This document shows, one piece after another, positions 15,580 to 23,379 of a stretch of DNA of 64,000 nt. Positions within the stretch are counted from its first letter, which is position 1, and every line of letters starts with the position of its first letter. The stretch lies in NCBI GenBank assembly GCA_021202465.1, contig JAJQCZ010000010.1, positions 1 to 64,000 on the forward strand, read 5' to 3'. The notes under the pieces are model-generated. The model searched no databases and was not told where the DNA came from. It was given only the letters and a program-made list of their open reading frames with translations. Origin of the DNA: Lachnospiraceae bacterium. Its GTDB lineage: Bacteria > Bacillota > Clostridia > Lachnospirales > Lachnospiraceae. The position numbers were made by a program, and so were the translations under genes.

Positions 15580-15870
15580 TTATACCGCCGCCTGGCAGGC
15601 TTTGGAGAGGATCTCGTTCAGCGCCGTGCCGCTGCTGGTATGACAGCGGACGATCTCCGCGTTGCTCCGCTCGGCTCCCGCGACCGCGCAGTGGGCCATC
15701 TTGTGGGAGACCGTGTTAGTGAAGAAGATCACCAGGTCCGGAGAACCGATCTGATCCGACAGTCCCGCGGCCATCTGCGTGAAGACCTTCGCCTTGCAGT
15801 GGTACGATTTACATATTTTCTTGTACTGACTGACCATCCGGTCGTGGCCGCCGATGATGACAACGCTCAT
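15580..15870 (-). CDS. DUF2325 family protein, copy 1
   Basis: The 96-residue protein begins [12 protein letters not shown] and contains three Cys (CKSYHCK and CHTSSG) with a Rossmann-like start (VVIIGGHD) and DLVIFFTNTVSH, the pattern of DUF2325. Biochemical function is unknown; members are often found with metal or redox genes. The longer frame to 15951 is rejected because GGAGG lies correctly before the ATG at 15870 and similarity with copy 2 stops there. Compared with copy 2 it has Ala for Ser, Phe for Leu, His for Arg and Arg for Lys. Confidence 0.82.
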   Translation of the reverse strand: MSVVIIGGHDRMVSQYKKICKSYHCKAKVFTQMAAGLSDQIGSPDLVIFFTNTVSHKMAHCAVAGAERSNAEIVRCHTSSGTALNEILSKACQAAV

Positions 15871-15970
15871 ATCTTCGCCTCCTATTTTCAAAGTCTTTTG
15901 TGAAATCGGATTTACTGATGAACTTAGTTCCAGCATGATAAAAACAAACAAATATACAAGGGTATACTCT

Positions 15971-16100
15971 GGCGGAGAACCGGGATATCGGCCGTCTGGA
16001 GAGGAACCCCGCGGCGATCGAGCGCGTGTATGAGACCGGCGTCCGGGAGGCGCGAGCTGTGGTTGAGGAATTGAGGAAGTGGGTGGAAGGCTGAGAAGGA
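15971..16100 (+). pseudogene. Relic of the patatin gene 3' end
   Basis: These 130 bases are nearly identical to 14004-14133, the end of the patatin gene through its stop codon. They still encode the final residues (DIGRLERNPAAIERVYETGV and onward to the stop) with four changes (Leu to Arg, Asp to Asn, Leu to Val, Glu to Lys). There is no upstream gene body. The similarity ends just before the terminator of the intact gene. With the duplicated cassette it marks the left edge of the second repeat unit. Confidence 0.92.
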
Positions 16101-16195
16101 CGAAAGCTTTTTCTCTTTGATCTTTTTCCCTCCGAAGAGTCAGTTCCTGTAATATTCTCTATCCGAGAAAGCAAAAATTGGCCATTTCTTTATCC

Positions 16196-16828
16196 TTACT
16201 TACCGTTTTGGCTGTTCAAATATTTCACAAGTTCATGCACTGTTGTTACCGGGTTGCTGCTCCGGCTCAATATGATACCATAATCACGGTATAATTGCTC
16301 TAACCTTTCCTTGGCCCGTTGGATGGCTACGGGTTGACAGGGTAAAAGCTCCTGGAACACATCCTGATTTTTCGCATACTTTTCCAGTCTTCCTTCATTC
16401 CGCAGCAAATGCAAAACCTCATCGGCATCCTTCAAATAGCCATTCTGCTTTGTAAAATGCAACAGATACCAGTATTCAAAGCATGGATTGGAATAGGCGA
16501 TATGGTAGCCTTTTTGCTTCGCATATTCCGAAGCATTCCGCAGAGCCGCATCTGAATTTTCATCACAATCAAAAACACACCATATCTGATCTCCATCGTT
16601 TGGAAAATAATCCGCATAAGAAATCAACGCCCTTGCATGCTTCACCAAATGCTCTGCTGCAGTATGCTTTGAGGAAATTGGTACTACATCAACAAGGCAG
16701 TTTCTGGTTCTGAAATGTCTGAAATAGTTTGTCTCAGTTTCTTTTCCCTCGCAAATAATGTAAATGATCGGCCTGCGTTTACGCCGTCTGGCACGATCCG
16801 GGTCATACTCTTTTCTCATTTTTGCCAT
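16196..16828 (-). CDS. rloB: RloB-like protein of a two-gene defence module
   Basis: The 210-residue protein has the RloB pattern: a basic N-terminus (RARRRKRR), the strand IIYIICEGKETETNYFRHF (residues 21-39) with the conserved EGxxTE acidic site, a second acidic block WCVFDCDEN (near 83-91), and SNPCFEYWYLLHF (near 112-124). This is a TOPRIM-like arrangement of acidic residues, suggesting a metal-dependent nuclease. RloB occurs with the ATPase RloA in restriction-linked and abortive-infection-type loci. It overlaps rloA by 13 bases, so the two are translationally coupled. The module is more AT-rich than its neighbours and sits between duplicated segments. The activity is inferred from the family. 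Confidence 0.78.
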   Translation of the reverse strand: MAKMRKEYDPDRARRRKRRPIIYIICEGKETETNYFRHFRTRNCLVDVVPISSKHTAAEHLVKHARALISYADYFPNDGDQIWCVFDCDENSDAALRNASEYAKQKGYHIAYSNPCFEYWYLLHFTKQNGYLKDADEVLHLLRNEGRLEKYAKNQDVFQELLPCQPVAIQRAKERLEQLYRDYGIILSRSSNPVTTVHELVKYLNSQNGK

Positions 16829-17994
16829 AACCCATCTCCTCCGATAAAAGGAATCGCACCAAAACGCCCCTGTAAATAGCCCTTGCGAATATTCTCACCC
16901 TTTCTGGGAGAAAATGTGGACAATGAATATATTTCAGTAGCACAGGAGCGCTCATTTTTTTCTGCAAACCAGATCTGGTCTCTGCGCAGGAAACTCAGGT
17001 CAAGCAGCATGGCATCGTGCGTGGTAAAGAGAAGTTGTGCGCCCTTTGAATTGATGCTGCCATCCTGTATCATCTCGATCAGCCGTCTGGTAAGCAGCGG
17101 ATGCAGGCTGTCCTCAATCTCATCCACAACGAGAAGTGAACCGTTCTCCAATGCCTGCAGCCAGCCGCCAATGCGGGAAAAAAATCGCTGTGTACCGGCA
17201 GATTCCTGTTCCATAAGCAGCTGAAAATAGCTGACGCTGCCATCCTCGCCCTCAACCCGGTGGGTTGTTATAATAACCGGTGCATTGCCGTTTGTTTTTT
17301 TGACAGTAACATCTGATATGCCCAGATCTGCGATTAACAACTCTTTCAGGATACGAGCCTTTTTATCATCTCCACTGACAATGTGTGCAACCGTCTCCGA
17401 AGACGCCGGAGCCTGTTCCATAAAAAAAGTCAGCTTCTCAAGGAACCATTTATAAGCATTCTCTGTCTGCGGCAGGTTCCAATCGTTAGACGAAACCAGA
17501 TACAGTTTATTTTCCGGGGTGCGATTACTGAGCGTAATCTGTTCGTTGACATTTTCACGGAATTCATACTTTCCGTTTTCCCGGGAGAAAATCAGAGCTT
17601 CCCTGCCATTGGGCCAATGATACAGGTATTCGTTATGAACTTTTTCTTTGTCAAAAGAAAAACCATAAGCATACCGAATCCCTCTATACATGAAAACAAT
17701 TTCAAATGAAGTCGGCGCTGTCGTATTTCCAAACGGCTCAAAGGGCAGCTTCTGCCCCTTTGATATTTTCGCTGTATCTCCAATAACCATATCCTTCATG
17801 GTCATAAGGGCATGCAGAACATTGCTTTTCCCGGCGGCATTGGCTCCATACAGAGCCAACGCCGGAAGCAATGACTTTTTTTCATCTGGATGCAGCAGGC
17901 AGGATTCCAAAGACTTATCCTTGGATGCTGCAAAACTGATTACCGCAGTATCTTTAATCGAGCGGTGATTTTCAATGGTGAACTGAATAAGCAT
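16816..17994 (-). CDS. rloA: RloA-like AAA/ABC-type ATPase
   Basis: The 392-residue protein begins FTIENHRSIKD, typical of SMC/RecF-like ATPases. Walker A is GANAAGKSNVL (about 50-60), the signature region includes SAGTQRFF (about 268), Walker B is SLLVVDEIEDSLHP (about 287-300) and the switch histidine is in LLFTTHDAMLLD (about 325). This is the AAA_21/RloA arrangement, a sensor ATPase expected to control the RloB effector after phage infection. It has a strong promoter at 18042-18070 and a GGAGG ribosome site. Its neighbours are repeated segments, so it appears to be an acquired module. Confidence 0.85.
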   Translation of the reverse strand: MLIQFTIENHRSIKDTAVISFAASKDKSLESCLLHPDEKKSLLPALALYGANAAGKSNVLHALMTMKDMVIGDTAKISKGQKLPFEPFGNTTAPTSFEIVFMYRGIRYAYGFSFDKEKVHNEYLYHWPNGREALIFSRENGKYEFRENVNEQITLSNRTPENKLYLVSSNDWNLPQTENAYKWFLEKLTFFMEQAPASSETVAHIVSGDDKKARILKELLIADLGISDVTVKKTNGNAPVIITTHRVEGEDGSVSYFQLLMEQESAGTQRFFSRIGGWLQALENGSLLVVDEIEDSLHPLLTRRLIEMIQDGSINSKGAQLLFTTHDAMLLDLSFLRRDQIWFAEKNERSCATEIYSLSTFSPRKGENIRKGYLQGRFGAIPFIGGDGLWQK

Positions 17995-18041
17995 AATGCA
18001 AACACCTCCCTGAATGAGTACAGTATTTCCATTTCACGCTT

Positions 18042-18070
18042 ATTATAACCTTACACAGCCACAGAGTCAA
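18042..18070 (-). promoter_or_regulatory. Promoter of rloA-rloB
   Basis: On the minus strand TTGACT (18070-18065) and TATAAT (18047-18042) are exactly 17 bases apart, about 50 bases before the rloA ATG at 17994. It is one of the best promoters in the window, suggesting constitutive expression. Confidence 0.75.
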
Positions 18071-18269
18071 CATTTATCATTTGATTCTGAATTTTTTGTG
18101 CAAATTTTTATAATAAATTTTAACAATCCCGATTTTATTACCAGGCTACATGCCTACATGCTTATAGTCATGTAGAACCATTTTGTCAACTGCATTTCGG
18201 CAATCTTCTTCTATTTTGCCGATTTGCAGCTCTTTGCGTGAACGCAACATATTTCGCCCCTAAATAATG

Positions 18270-18298
18270 AACCCCGGAGCTTCCTTCGCCCCGGGGTT
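18270..18298 (-). terminator. Hairpin after cassette copy 2
   Basis: It has the same AACCCCGG/CCGGGGTT arms as the copy 1 hairpin, with one base changed in the spacer. It closes the DUF3793-flavodoxin-DUF2325-HMA operon about 40 bases after the HMA stop. Confidence 0.5.
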
Positions 18299-18337
18299 GA
18301 ACATTTTTACTGCTTTTCAGGAATCCGGCCTGACGTC

Positions 18338-18601
18338 TTATCCGCGCCGGAAGAGTGAGAATCCTTTCTTCGGCTTGTCGACGGTCTCTACCTTCACTTC
18401 TGTGACTTTGTAGCCCGTCTCCCGGATCGCCGCGCGGATGCGCGCGATGTCCGGCGTCTCATCGAGAAGAATCTCGGCACGGCCTTCCGCATGGGAAGCG
18501 GAGACCTTCGCTTTGCCGCACACTTTGCGGATGGCGTCGCAGACATGAGCTTCGCACATCCCGCACATCATTCCGTCAATACCTAAAATCACCTTGTTCA
18601 T
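18338..18601 (-). CDS. Heavy-metal-associated (HMA) domain protein, copy 2
   Basis: The protein is residue-for-residue identical to the copy at 15286-15549, with the GMMCGMC metal loop. Here an AGAGG ribosome site lies before the ATG, and the gene is last in the series DUF3793, flavodoxin, DUF2325, HMA, all on the minus strand with short gaps. The promoter of this series (20084-20136) has palindromes similar to that before feoA, so expression is probably tied to iron. The metal bound is not known. Confidence 0.86.
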   Translation of the reverse strand: MNKVILGIDGMMCGMCEAHVCDAIRKVCGKAKVSASHAEGRAEILLDETPDIARIRAAIRETGYKVTEVKVETVDKPKKGFSLFRRG

Positions 18602-18630
18602 TTTTTATAACCTCTTCTGAAATCTCCGTC

Positions 18631-18921
18631 TCATACCGCCGCCTGGCAGGCTTTGGAGAGGATCTCATTCAGCGCCGTGCCGCTGCTGGTATGACAGCGA
18701 ACGATCTCCGCGTTGCTTTTCTCGGCTCCTGCGACCGCGCAGCGGGCCATCTTGTGCGAGACCGTGTTGGTGAACAGGATCACCAGGTCCGGAGATCCGA
18801 TCTGATCTGACAGTCCCGCGGACATCTGCGTGAAGACCTTCGCCTTGCAGTGGTACGATTTACATATCTTCTTGTACTGACTGACCATCCGGTCGTGGCC
18901 GCCGATGATGACAACGCTCAT
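18631..18921 (-). CDS. DUF2325 family protein, copy 2
   Basis: The 96-residue protein starts with VVIIGGHDRM and has the Cys pattern CKSYHCK plus a later CHTSSG. It lies 23 bases after the flavodoxin stop and 29 bases before the HMA gene, so it is cotranscribed with them. GGAGG precedes the ATG at 18921. The fold is probably a small Rossmann-like domain; its partner and substrate are unknown. It may act with the HMA protein, since the two were duplicated together. Confidence 0.84.
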   Translation of the reverse strand: MSVVIIGGHDRMVSQYKKICKSYHCKAKVFTQMSAGLSDQIGSPDLVILFTNTVSHKMARCAVAGAEKSNAEIVRCHTSSGTALNEILSKACQAAV

Positions 18922-18944
18922 ATCTTCGCCTCCTGTATTTCAGT

Positions 18945-19379
18945 TCAGATTGCTGCCAGACTGGCTCCCAGCTTGCGGCAGGCTTCCAGTCCCTCGTCGT
19001 CAATGGAATCCTCCTGGCAGGCCAGGCCCTCTCCGCCGACGATCTCAGCGCCCGCATTCTTCATACGTTCCGTCCAGTCGCGCATCCACTGGCCGTCTCC
19101 CCAGCCGTAGGAGCCGAAGAGAGCGATCTTCTTGCCGGAGACAGACCCTTCCAGCTCGGAGACGAAAGGCTCCATTTCCCCGTCGTCAAGCTCCTCATCT
19201 CCCATCGCAGGGCAGCCGAGGGCGAATACGGCCTCGTTCTTCAGCTCGTCTGCTGAGAGGGAACCAACCTCGACGGCCTCCGCTTCGCCGCCGGCGTTCT
19301 GTACGCCCTCGGCGACCGCCTCGGCCAGGTTCTGTGTATTGCCGGTCTGGGACCAGTAAACGATTTTGATTGCACTCAT
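18945..19379 (-). CDS. Flavodoxin
   Basis: The 144-residue protein has the FMN phosphate loop SQTGNTQNLAEAV (near residues 9-21), the middle ALGCPAMGDEELD loop that covers the isoalloxazine ring, and FGSYGWGDGQWMRDWTERM (near 88-107), typical of short-chain flavodoxins. It carries low-potential electrons in the cytoplasm and commonly replaces ferredoxin when iron is short. That fits its promoter with palindromes shared with feoA. The start at 19379 is chosen because GGAGG lies before it and it gives the usual family length; the frame is open to 19442 without such a site. Confidence 0.93.
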   Translation of the reverse strand: MSAIKIVYWSQTGNTQNLAEAVAEGVQNAGGEAEAVEVGSLSADELKNEAVFALGCPAMGDEELDDGEMEPFVSELEGSVSGKKIALFGSYGWGDGQWMRDWTERMKNAGAEIVGGEGLACQEDSIDDEGLEACRKLGASLAAI

Positions 19380-19438
19380 GACATTACCTCCAGGTATTGA
19401 TTCTATACGGAAAACGTCCCCTTGGGGTACGCCGTCCT

Positions 19439-20059
19439 TCACAGGGAAAGGGCTGCCTGCGGCTCCAGGCCGCAGGTGGCGGTCAGCAGCTCCGACAGGG
19501 TCAGGCCGCCACTGAGCAATTCGATCAGCGTATCTCTGGCCGTCTCGTACCCGCGGAAGATCCGCTTCTTCTCTTCCACGCCCTCGTACACCTTCCAGTA
19601 ACCGGAATAGAGGAAATCCTGTCCGTCCTTCTCGATGAAGCCGCGCACATCCGAGACCGGATATCCGAGAAAGACGCCCATCTCATGGGGAAATGCGCTC
19701 TCTCCCTGGCGATTGCTCCGATAGCGTTCCCGCATCTCTCGCAGGGTTCCTCTGAAGGTAAACTCATGATAACCGGCTTCCTTCAGGATCTCCCGCACGG
19801 CCGGGCTCTCCAGATACTCCCTCAGTTCCCTCTCCCGATACAGCAGCATGACGGTTTTTCTGGATGTGCAGCGAAGAGTGAACCAGGAAAGCTCCGTGTC
19901 CCGCAGAAGGCTCTTCACCTCCGCCTCGCACGCCCGGGGAATCATCAGAAGATTCGACATCTTCAGACCGGTGATCAGCGGTGCGCACTGCATCACCAGC
20001 TGTCGGCTCAGCCCTTCTGGATCCATCGCCTGCATCATTTCCAGTATATCCTGACTCAT
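19439..20059 (-). CDS. DUF3793 family protein
   Basis: The 206-residue protein contains the conserved features of DUF3793: an early CAPLITGLKMSNLL segment, a Cys in the central strand (TLRCTSRKTVMLLYR), PHEMGVFLGYPVSDVRGFI (about 125-143) and GYWKVYEG. Its function is unknown, but in Clostridia it is often next to flavodoxin and ferrous-iron genes, as here. It is first in the operon leading to flavodoxin, DUF2325 and HMA. The promoter and two palindromes lie directly upstream (20084-20136). GGGAGG precedes the ATG by 4 bases. Confidence 0.85.
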   Translation of the reverse strand: MSQDILEMMQAMDPEGLSRQLVMQCAPLITGLKMSNLLMIPRACEAEVKSLLRDTELSWFTLRCTSRKTVMLLYRERELREYLESPAVREILKEAGYHEFTFRGTLREMRERYRSNRQGESAFPHEMGVFLGYPVSDVRGFIEKDGQDFLYSGYWKVYEGVEEKKRIFRGYETARDTLIELLSGGLTLSELLTATCGLEPQAALSL

Positions 20060-20083
20060 AGCGCCTCCCGGAAAGTGTATTTT

Positions 20084-20136
20084 GTTAGAAATATCTAACT
20101 TGCGTTTATAATATCTAATATTCTGTTTTCTGTCAA
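20084..20136 (-). promoter_or_regulatory. Promoter with two palindromes for the DUF3793-flavodoxin operon
   Basis: On the minus strand TTGACA (20136-20131) and TATTAT (20113-20108) are 17 bases apart. A palindrome with arms GTTAGA/TCTAAC occupies 20084-20099, just downstream of the -10 box, and a second A/T-rich half-palindrome (TTAGATATTATAA) covers the -10 box. The arrangement indicates repression by a metal-sensing regulator. A related 16-bp palindrome covers the feoA -10 box. Confidence 0.7.
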
Positions 20137-20227
20137 TGCCTTATTTGAGGAATCTTTTCAATAGCGTAAATGTCTCACACACTGTGCAGGATGCCCCGCA
20201 CGGGAGCATTCTATACGTTTGTCTCGT

Positions 20228-20692
20228 CTACTGCGCCAGCTCCACGCGCCGTACCTCCTGATCCTTCGCCAGGCCGCAGATCTTCAGTCCCTCCTGCAGC
20301 ACGCGGTGCCAGGTCTCCTCGGAAAGCTCGCAGACCGTGTCGTCATTGAATTCAATGGTACAGGCGCTCTGCACAGGGCAGTCTTCTTCACAGGAGACCC
20401 TGTACATGTTTTTCCGGCTGATGGCGCCCATTTCTTCCAGCGTGTTGACCATCCGGTAGACGGTCGCGGCGCCGATATGGCTGTCCTTCTTGGCCGCCTT
20501 GTAATAGATCTCCTTGCAGCAGGAGCAGTCCCCCTCGAGAATGATATCCAGCAGCATCCGGCGCTGCTTCGTGATCCGGCAGCCCTGTTCCCGGAGCTTT
20601 TTCAGAATCACTTCTCTCTGCATCTGACTCCGGGAGTACTCTGCCCAGCCGCAGTCATCATTTACACAGATTTCTTTCTTTCCCTGTGTCAC
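20228..20692 (-). CDS. Fur-family metal/peroxide regulator
   Basis: The protein has the Fur winged helix (GCRITKQRRMLLDII, then SHIGAATVYRMVNTLEEMG as recognition helix) followed by a short dimerization part. Cys residues occur as DGDCSCCK-type pairs in the middle (CSCC) and CEEDCPVQSAC further on, a pattern unlike the usual paired CxxC motifs. The GTG at 20692 is chosen because AAGGAGG lies 7 bases before it; the nearby ATG at 20698 is only 1 base from that site. This gives 154 residues with an N-terminal extension holding two more Cys (CVNDDCGW). It lies downstream of feoB and may control the local palindromes. It could be Fur-, Zur- or PerR-like. Confidence 0.85.
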   Translation of the reverse strand: MTQGKKEICVNDDCGWAEYSRSQMQREVILKKLREQGCRITKQRRMLLDIILEGDCSCCKEIYYKAAKKDSHIGAATVYRMVNTLEEMGAISRKNMYRVSCEEDCPVQSACTIEFNDDTVCELSEETWHRVLQEGLKICGLAKDQEVRRVELAQ

Positions 20693-20716
20693 AGGCATGC
20701 CTCCTTGTCTTATGCC

Positions 20717-20763
20717 AGAGAGGCTCCGCACACCGCCCGGGCGGGCAGGGGCGGAGCCTCTCT
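20717..20763 (-). promoter_or_regulatory. Strong hairpin between feoB and the Fur-family gene
   Basis: Perfect 13-base arms AGAGAGGCTCCGC (20717-20729) and GCGGAGCCTCTCT (20751-20763) enclose a GC-rich loop. On the minus strand it follows the feoB stop and ends 18 bases before the ribosome site of the regulator. No T run follows, so it may be a processing or stability hairpin, or a partial terminator that lowers regulator expression. Confidence 0.55.
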
Positions 20764-20785
20764 TAATTGGTTTACAATCCTGTTA

Positions 20786-23278
20786 TTATTTTGCTGCCGC
20801 CCGGGCCGTTCCGAACGCTTTCTTCTCCTCGGGGTTCGGACGGAACAGCAGGTAGAAGAACAGCACCACGACCGCGATGGCGATCAGGGTAAAGATGCCG
20901 AAGCCCTGGCCGGTGATCAGGCTGCCCAGCTGATAGACAACCAGCGCCACCAGGTAGGCGAAGCCGCACTGGTAACCGACAGCCACCCAGAACCACTTCC
21001 GGTTGTTCATTTCCCGCTTGATCGCGCCCATGGCCGCGAAGCAGGGAGCGCACAGCAGGTTGAAGGCCAGGAAGGAATATCCGGAAACCAGCGTGAAGGT
21101 TGCGGCCATGTTCTGATACACGGTTCCGTCACCGGCGCTGTAAAGAATACCCATGGTGCCGACGATGTTCTCCTTGGCCACCAGACCGGTGACAGAGGCG
21201 ACCGCCGCCTGCCAGTTGCCCCAGCCGAGCGGAATGAAGATCCACGCTACCGCGTTGCCTATCGCGGCCAGGATGCTGTGATCCAGCTGATCCTCCTCCA
21301 GCATGGTGAAGGCGCCGTCAATGAAGCCAAAGTATGTCGTGAACCACACCACGATGGTGGAAAGCAGGATGATCGTTCCCGCCTTCTTGATGAAGCTCCA
21401 GCCGCGCTCCCACATGCTGCGCAGGACATTTCCGACGGTCGGCATATGGTAGGCCGGCAGCTCCATGACGAAGGGAGCCGGATCGCCGGCGAAGAGCTTC
21501 GTCTTCTTCAGGATGATACCGGAGCAGATGATCGCTGCGATGCCCAGGAAATACGCCGAAGGGGCCACCCAGGAAACGCCGCCGAAGATCGCGCCCGCCA
21601 CCATGGCGATGAAGGGCAGCTTCGCGCCGCAGGGGATAAAGGTCGTCGTGATGATCGTCATCTTCCGATCACGGTCATTCTCGATGGTGCGGGACGCCAT
21701 GATACCGGGAACGCCGCAGCCGGTGCCGATGAGGATCGGGATGAAGGATTTTCCGGAGAGACCGAATTTACGGAAAATACGGTCCATGATGAAGGCGATC
21801 CGGGCCATGTAGCCGCAGGACTCCAGGAAGGCCAGGAAGATGAACAGCACCAGCATCTGCGGGACGAATCCGAGGACCGCGCCGCAGCCTGCCACGATAC
21901 CGTCAAGAATCAGCCCCTGCAGCCAGTCGGCGCAGTTTACCGCTTCCAGAGCATTTCCGATCAGAACCGGGATACCCACGATCCAGATGCCGTACTCGGC
22001 GGGATCGGGTTCCGCGCACTCATAGGAAGTATATACTTCGACGGCCGCCGCCAGATCGGCGCCGGTGGAGGTGACCTCTTCGGTCGCCAGCGTCTCCTCA
22101 TCTTCTATCAGGTAGGTGACTGTATCCGTTTCAGCAATCGTGCCTGCGAATTCGCTCACAGCCGCCGCAGCCGCCGTCGCATCGAAGGCTTCGTCTTCGG
22201 TATCCATGGCCACTTCGAGCGCCTCGGTATCCGTGCCGTTCTCTGCCGCCTGCTCGATGAAGGCTGTGATGACGGCCTCCGCGTCGCCGTACTCTCCGGC
22301 CGCCTCCTCATAGGCGCTGCCGCCAGTCAGATGCCAGCCGTCGCCGAAGACGCCGTCGTTGGCCCAGTCTGTTGCGTATGTACCGACTGTGGTCACGGAC
22401 ACATAATAGACCAGCCACATGATCACAGCAAAGATCGGCAGAGCCAGGAAACGGTTGGTCACGATCCGGTCGATCTTATCGGAGGTGGTCATGCCACCCT
22501 TCTTCTGCTTTGTCAGGCACACACCGATGATGGAGGCGATGTACTCATAGCGCTCGTTGGTGATGATGCTCTCCGTATCGTCGTCATACTCGTCCTCCAA
22601 CTGACGAATCTCCTCCGACACATCGGGAACCTGCTTCATCTTCTCCGTGATTTTCGTATCCTTCTCCAACAGCTTGATGGCGAAGAAACGCTTCTGCTCC
22701 TCGGGAACCTCATCGCCCAGTTTGTCGGACACGGAGCCGATCACAGACTCCACCGCCGTGGCAAACTCATGAACCGGCGCCTGGCTCTTTCTCTGGGCTG
22801 CTTTCACTGCCTTCGCAGCGGCTTCCTGTACGCCCGTCCCCTTGAGGGCCGAGATGGCGACCACTTCGCAGCCAAGCTTCTTACTCAGCTTATCCAGATG
22901 AATCTGATCGCCGGACTTCTCCACCATATCGATCATGTTCACCGCCATGACCACCGGGATTCCCAGCTCCATCAGCTGTGTGGTAAGGTAAAGGTTGCGC
23001 TCCAGGTTGGTGCCGTCCACAATATTCAGGATGGCATCCGGGCGCTCCGTGATCAGATAATTCCGGGCTACGACTTCCTCCAGTGTATAAGGAGAAAGAG
23101 AGTAAATGCCCGGGAGGTCCATGATGGAGACATCCTTCTGTCCCTTCAGACGTCCCTCTTTTTTCTCAACCGTTACACCCGGCCAGTTTCCCACGAACTG
23201 GTTGGAACCGGTCAGCGCATTAAACAACGTGGTTTTGCCGCTGTTGGGGTTTCCCGCCAATGCAATCGTAATCGACAT
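20786..23278 (-). CDS. feoB: Ferrous iron transporter FeoB with an enlarged external loop
   Basis: The protein has an N-terminal GTPase domain: G1 GNPNSGKTT (residues 9-17), G3 DLPGIYSL, G4 VNMID. A helical regulatory domain follows and then the membrane part with the two Gate-like regions (FIPILIGTGCGVPGIMA and FIPCGAKLPFIAM). It imports Fe2+ across the cytoplasmic membrane. An acidic Ala/Glu/Asp/Thr-rich stretch of about 125 residues (about 315-440) is inserted after the first membrane helix, making the protein 830 residues. The start at 23278 is chosen since AAGGAG lies 7 bases before it. An IdeR-like palindrome lies upstream at 23380-23398. It is preceded by two feoA genes. Confidence 0.95.
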   Translation of the reverse strand: MSITIALAGNPNSGKTTLFNALTGSNQFVGNWPGVTVEKKEGRLKGQKDVSIMDLPGIYSLSPYTLEEVVARNYLITERPDAILNIVDGTNLERNLYLTTQLMELGIPVVMAVNMIDMVEKSGDQIHLDKLSKKLGCEVVAISALKGTGVQEAAAKAVKAAQRKSQAPVHEFATAVESVIGSVSDKLGDEVPEEQKRFFAIKLLEKDTKITEKMKQVPDVSEEIRQLEDEYDDDTESIITNERYEYIASIIGVCLTKQKKGGMTTSDKIDRIVTNRFLALPIFAVIMWLVYYVSVTTVGTYATDWANDGVFGDGWHLTGGSAYEEAAGEYGDAEAVITAFIEQAAENGTDTEALEVAMDTEDEAFDATAAAAAVSEFAGTIAETDTVTYLIEDEETLATEEVTSTGADLAAAVEVYTSYECAEPDPAEYGIWIVGIPVLIGNALEAVNCADWLQGLILDGIVAGCGAVLGFVPQMLVLFIFLAFLESCGYMARIAFIMDRIFRKFGLSGKSFIPILIGTGCGVPGIMASRTIENDRDRKMTIITTTFIPCGAKLPFIAMVAGAIFGGVSWVAPSAYFLGIAAIICSGIILKKTKLFAGDPAPFVMELPAYHMPTVGNVLRSMWERGWSFIKKAGTIILLSTIVVWFTTYFGFIDGAFTMLEEDQLDHSILAAIGNAVAWIFIPLGWGNWQAAVASVTGLVAKENIVGTMGILYSAGDGTVYQNMAATFTLVSGYSFLAFNLLCAPCFAAMGAIKREMNNRKWFWVAVGYQCGFAYLVALVVYQLGSLITGQGFGIFTLIAIAVVVLFFYLLFRPNPEEKKAFGTARAAAK

Positions 23279-23379
23279 TTCCATGCTCCTTTTCGTTTCC
23301 GGCTCCACGCTTCATCTCCTGCAAAACGAAAGCCGTTTGTTTGTTTTATGTATTTAAGATTTGATTTGGCTGTTTTTTA

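Larger units (their letters stand above)
15160..15883 (-). repeat. Duplicated HMA/DUF2325 cassette, copy 1
   Basis: About 720 bases from the TTTTGCCGA motif through the hairpin, HMA gene and DUF2325 gene to its ribosome site are nearly identical to 18214-18934. The two HMA proteins are identical and the two DUF2325 proteins differ at 4 of 96 residues, so the duplication is recent. Similarity stops just upstream of the DUF2325 ribosome site. Copy 1 is cut off from the flavodoxin operon that precedes copy 2, so its promoter is unclear. Confidence 0.9.
18214..18934 (-). repeat. Duplicated HMA/DUF2325 cassette, copy 2
   Basis: This is the second copy of the segment at 15160-15883. Here the cassette directly follows the flavodoxin gene, which is likely the ancestral setting because it completes a four-gene operon. 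Direct orientation of the copies, 3.05 kb apart, would allow deletion of the rlo genes by recombination. Confidence 0.9.

Noticed and set aside
18115-18130. ATTGTTAAAATT upstream of rloA, resembling the shared 18-bp element
   Set aside because: Only 12 A/T-rich bases match and it lies about 45 bases from the -35 box instead of 2, so chance is likely.
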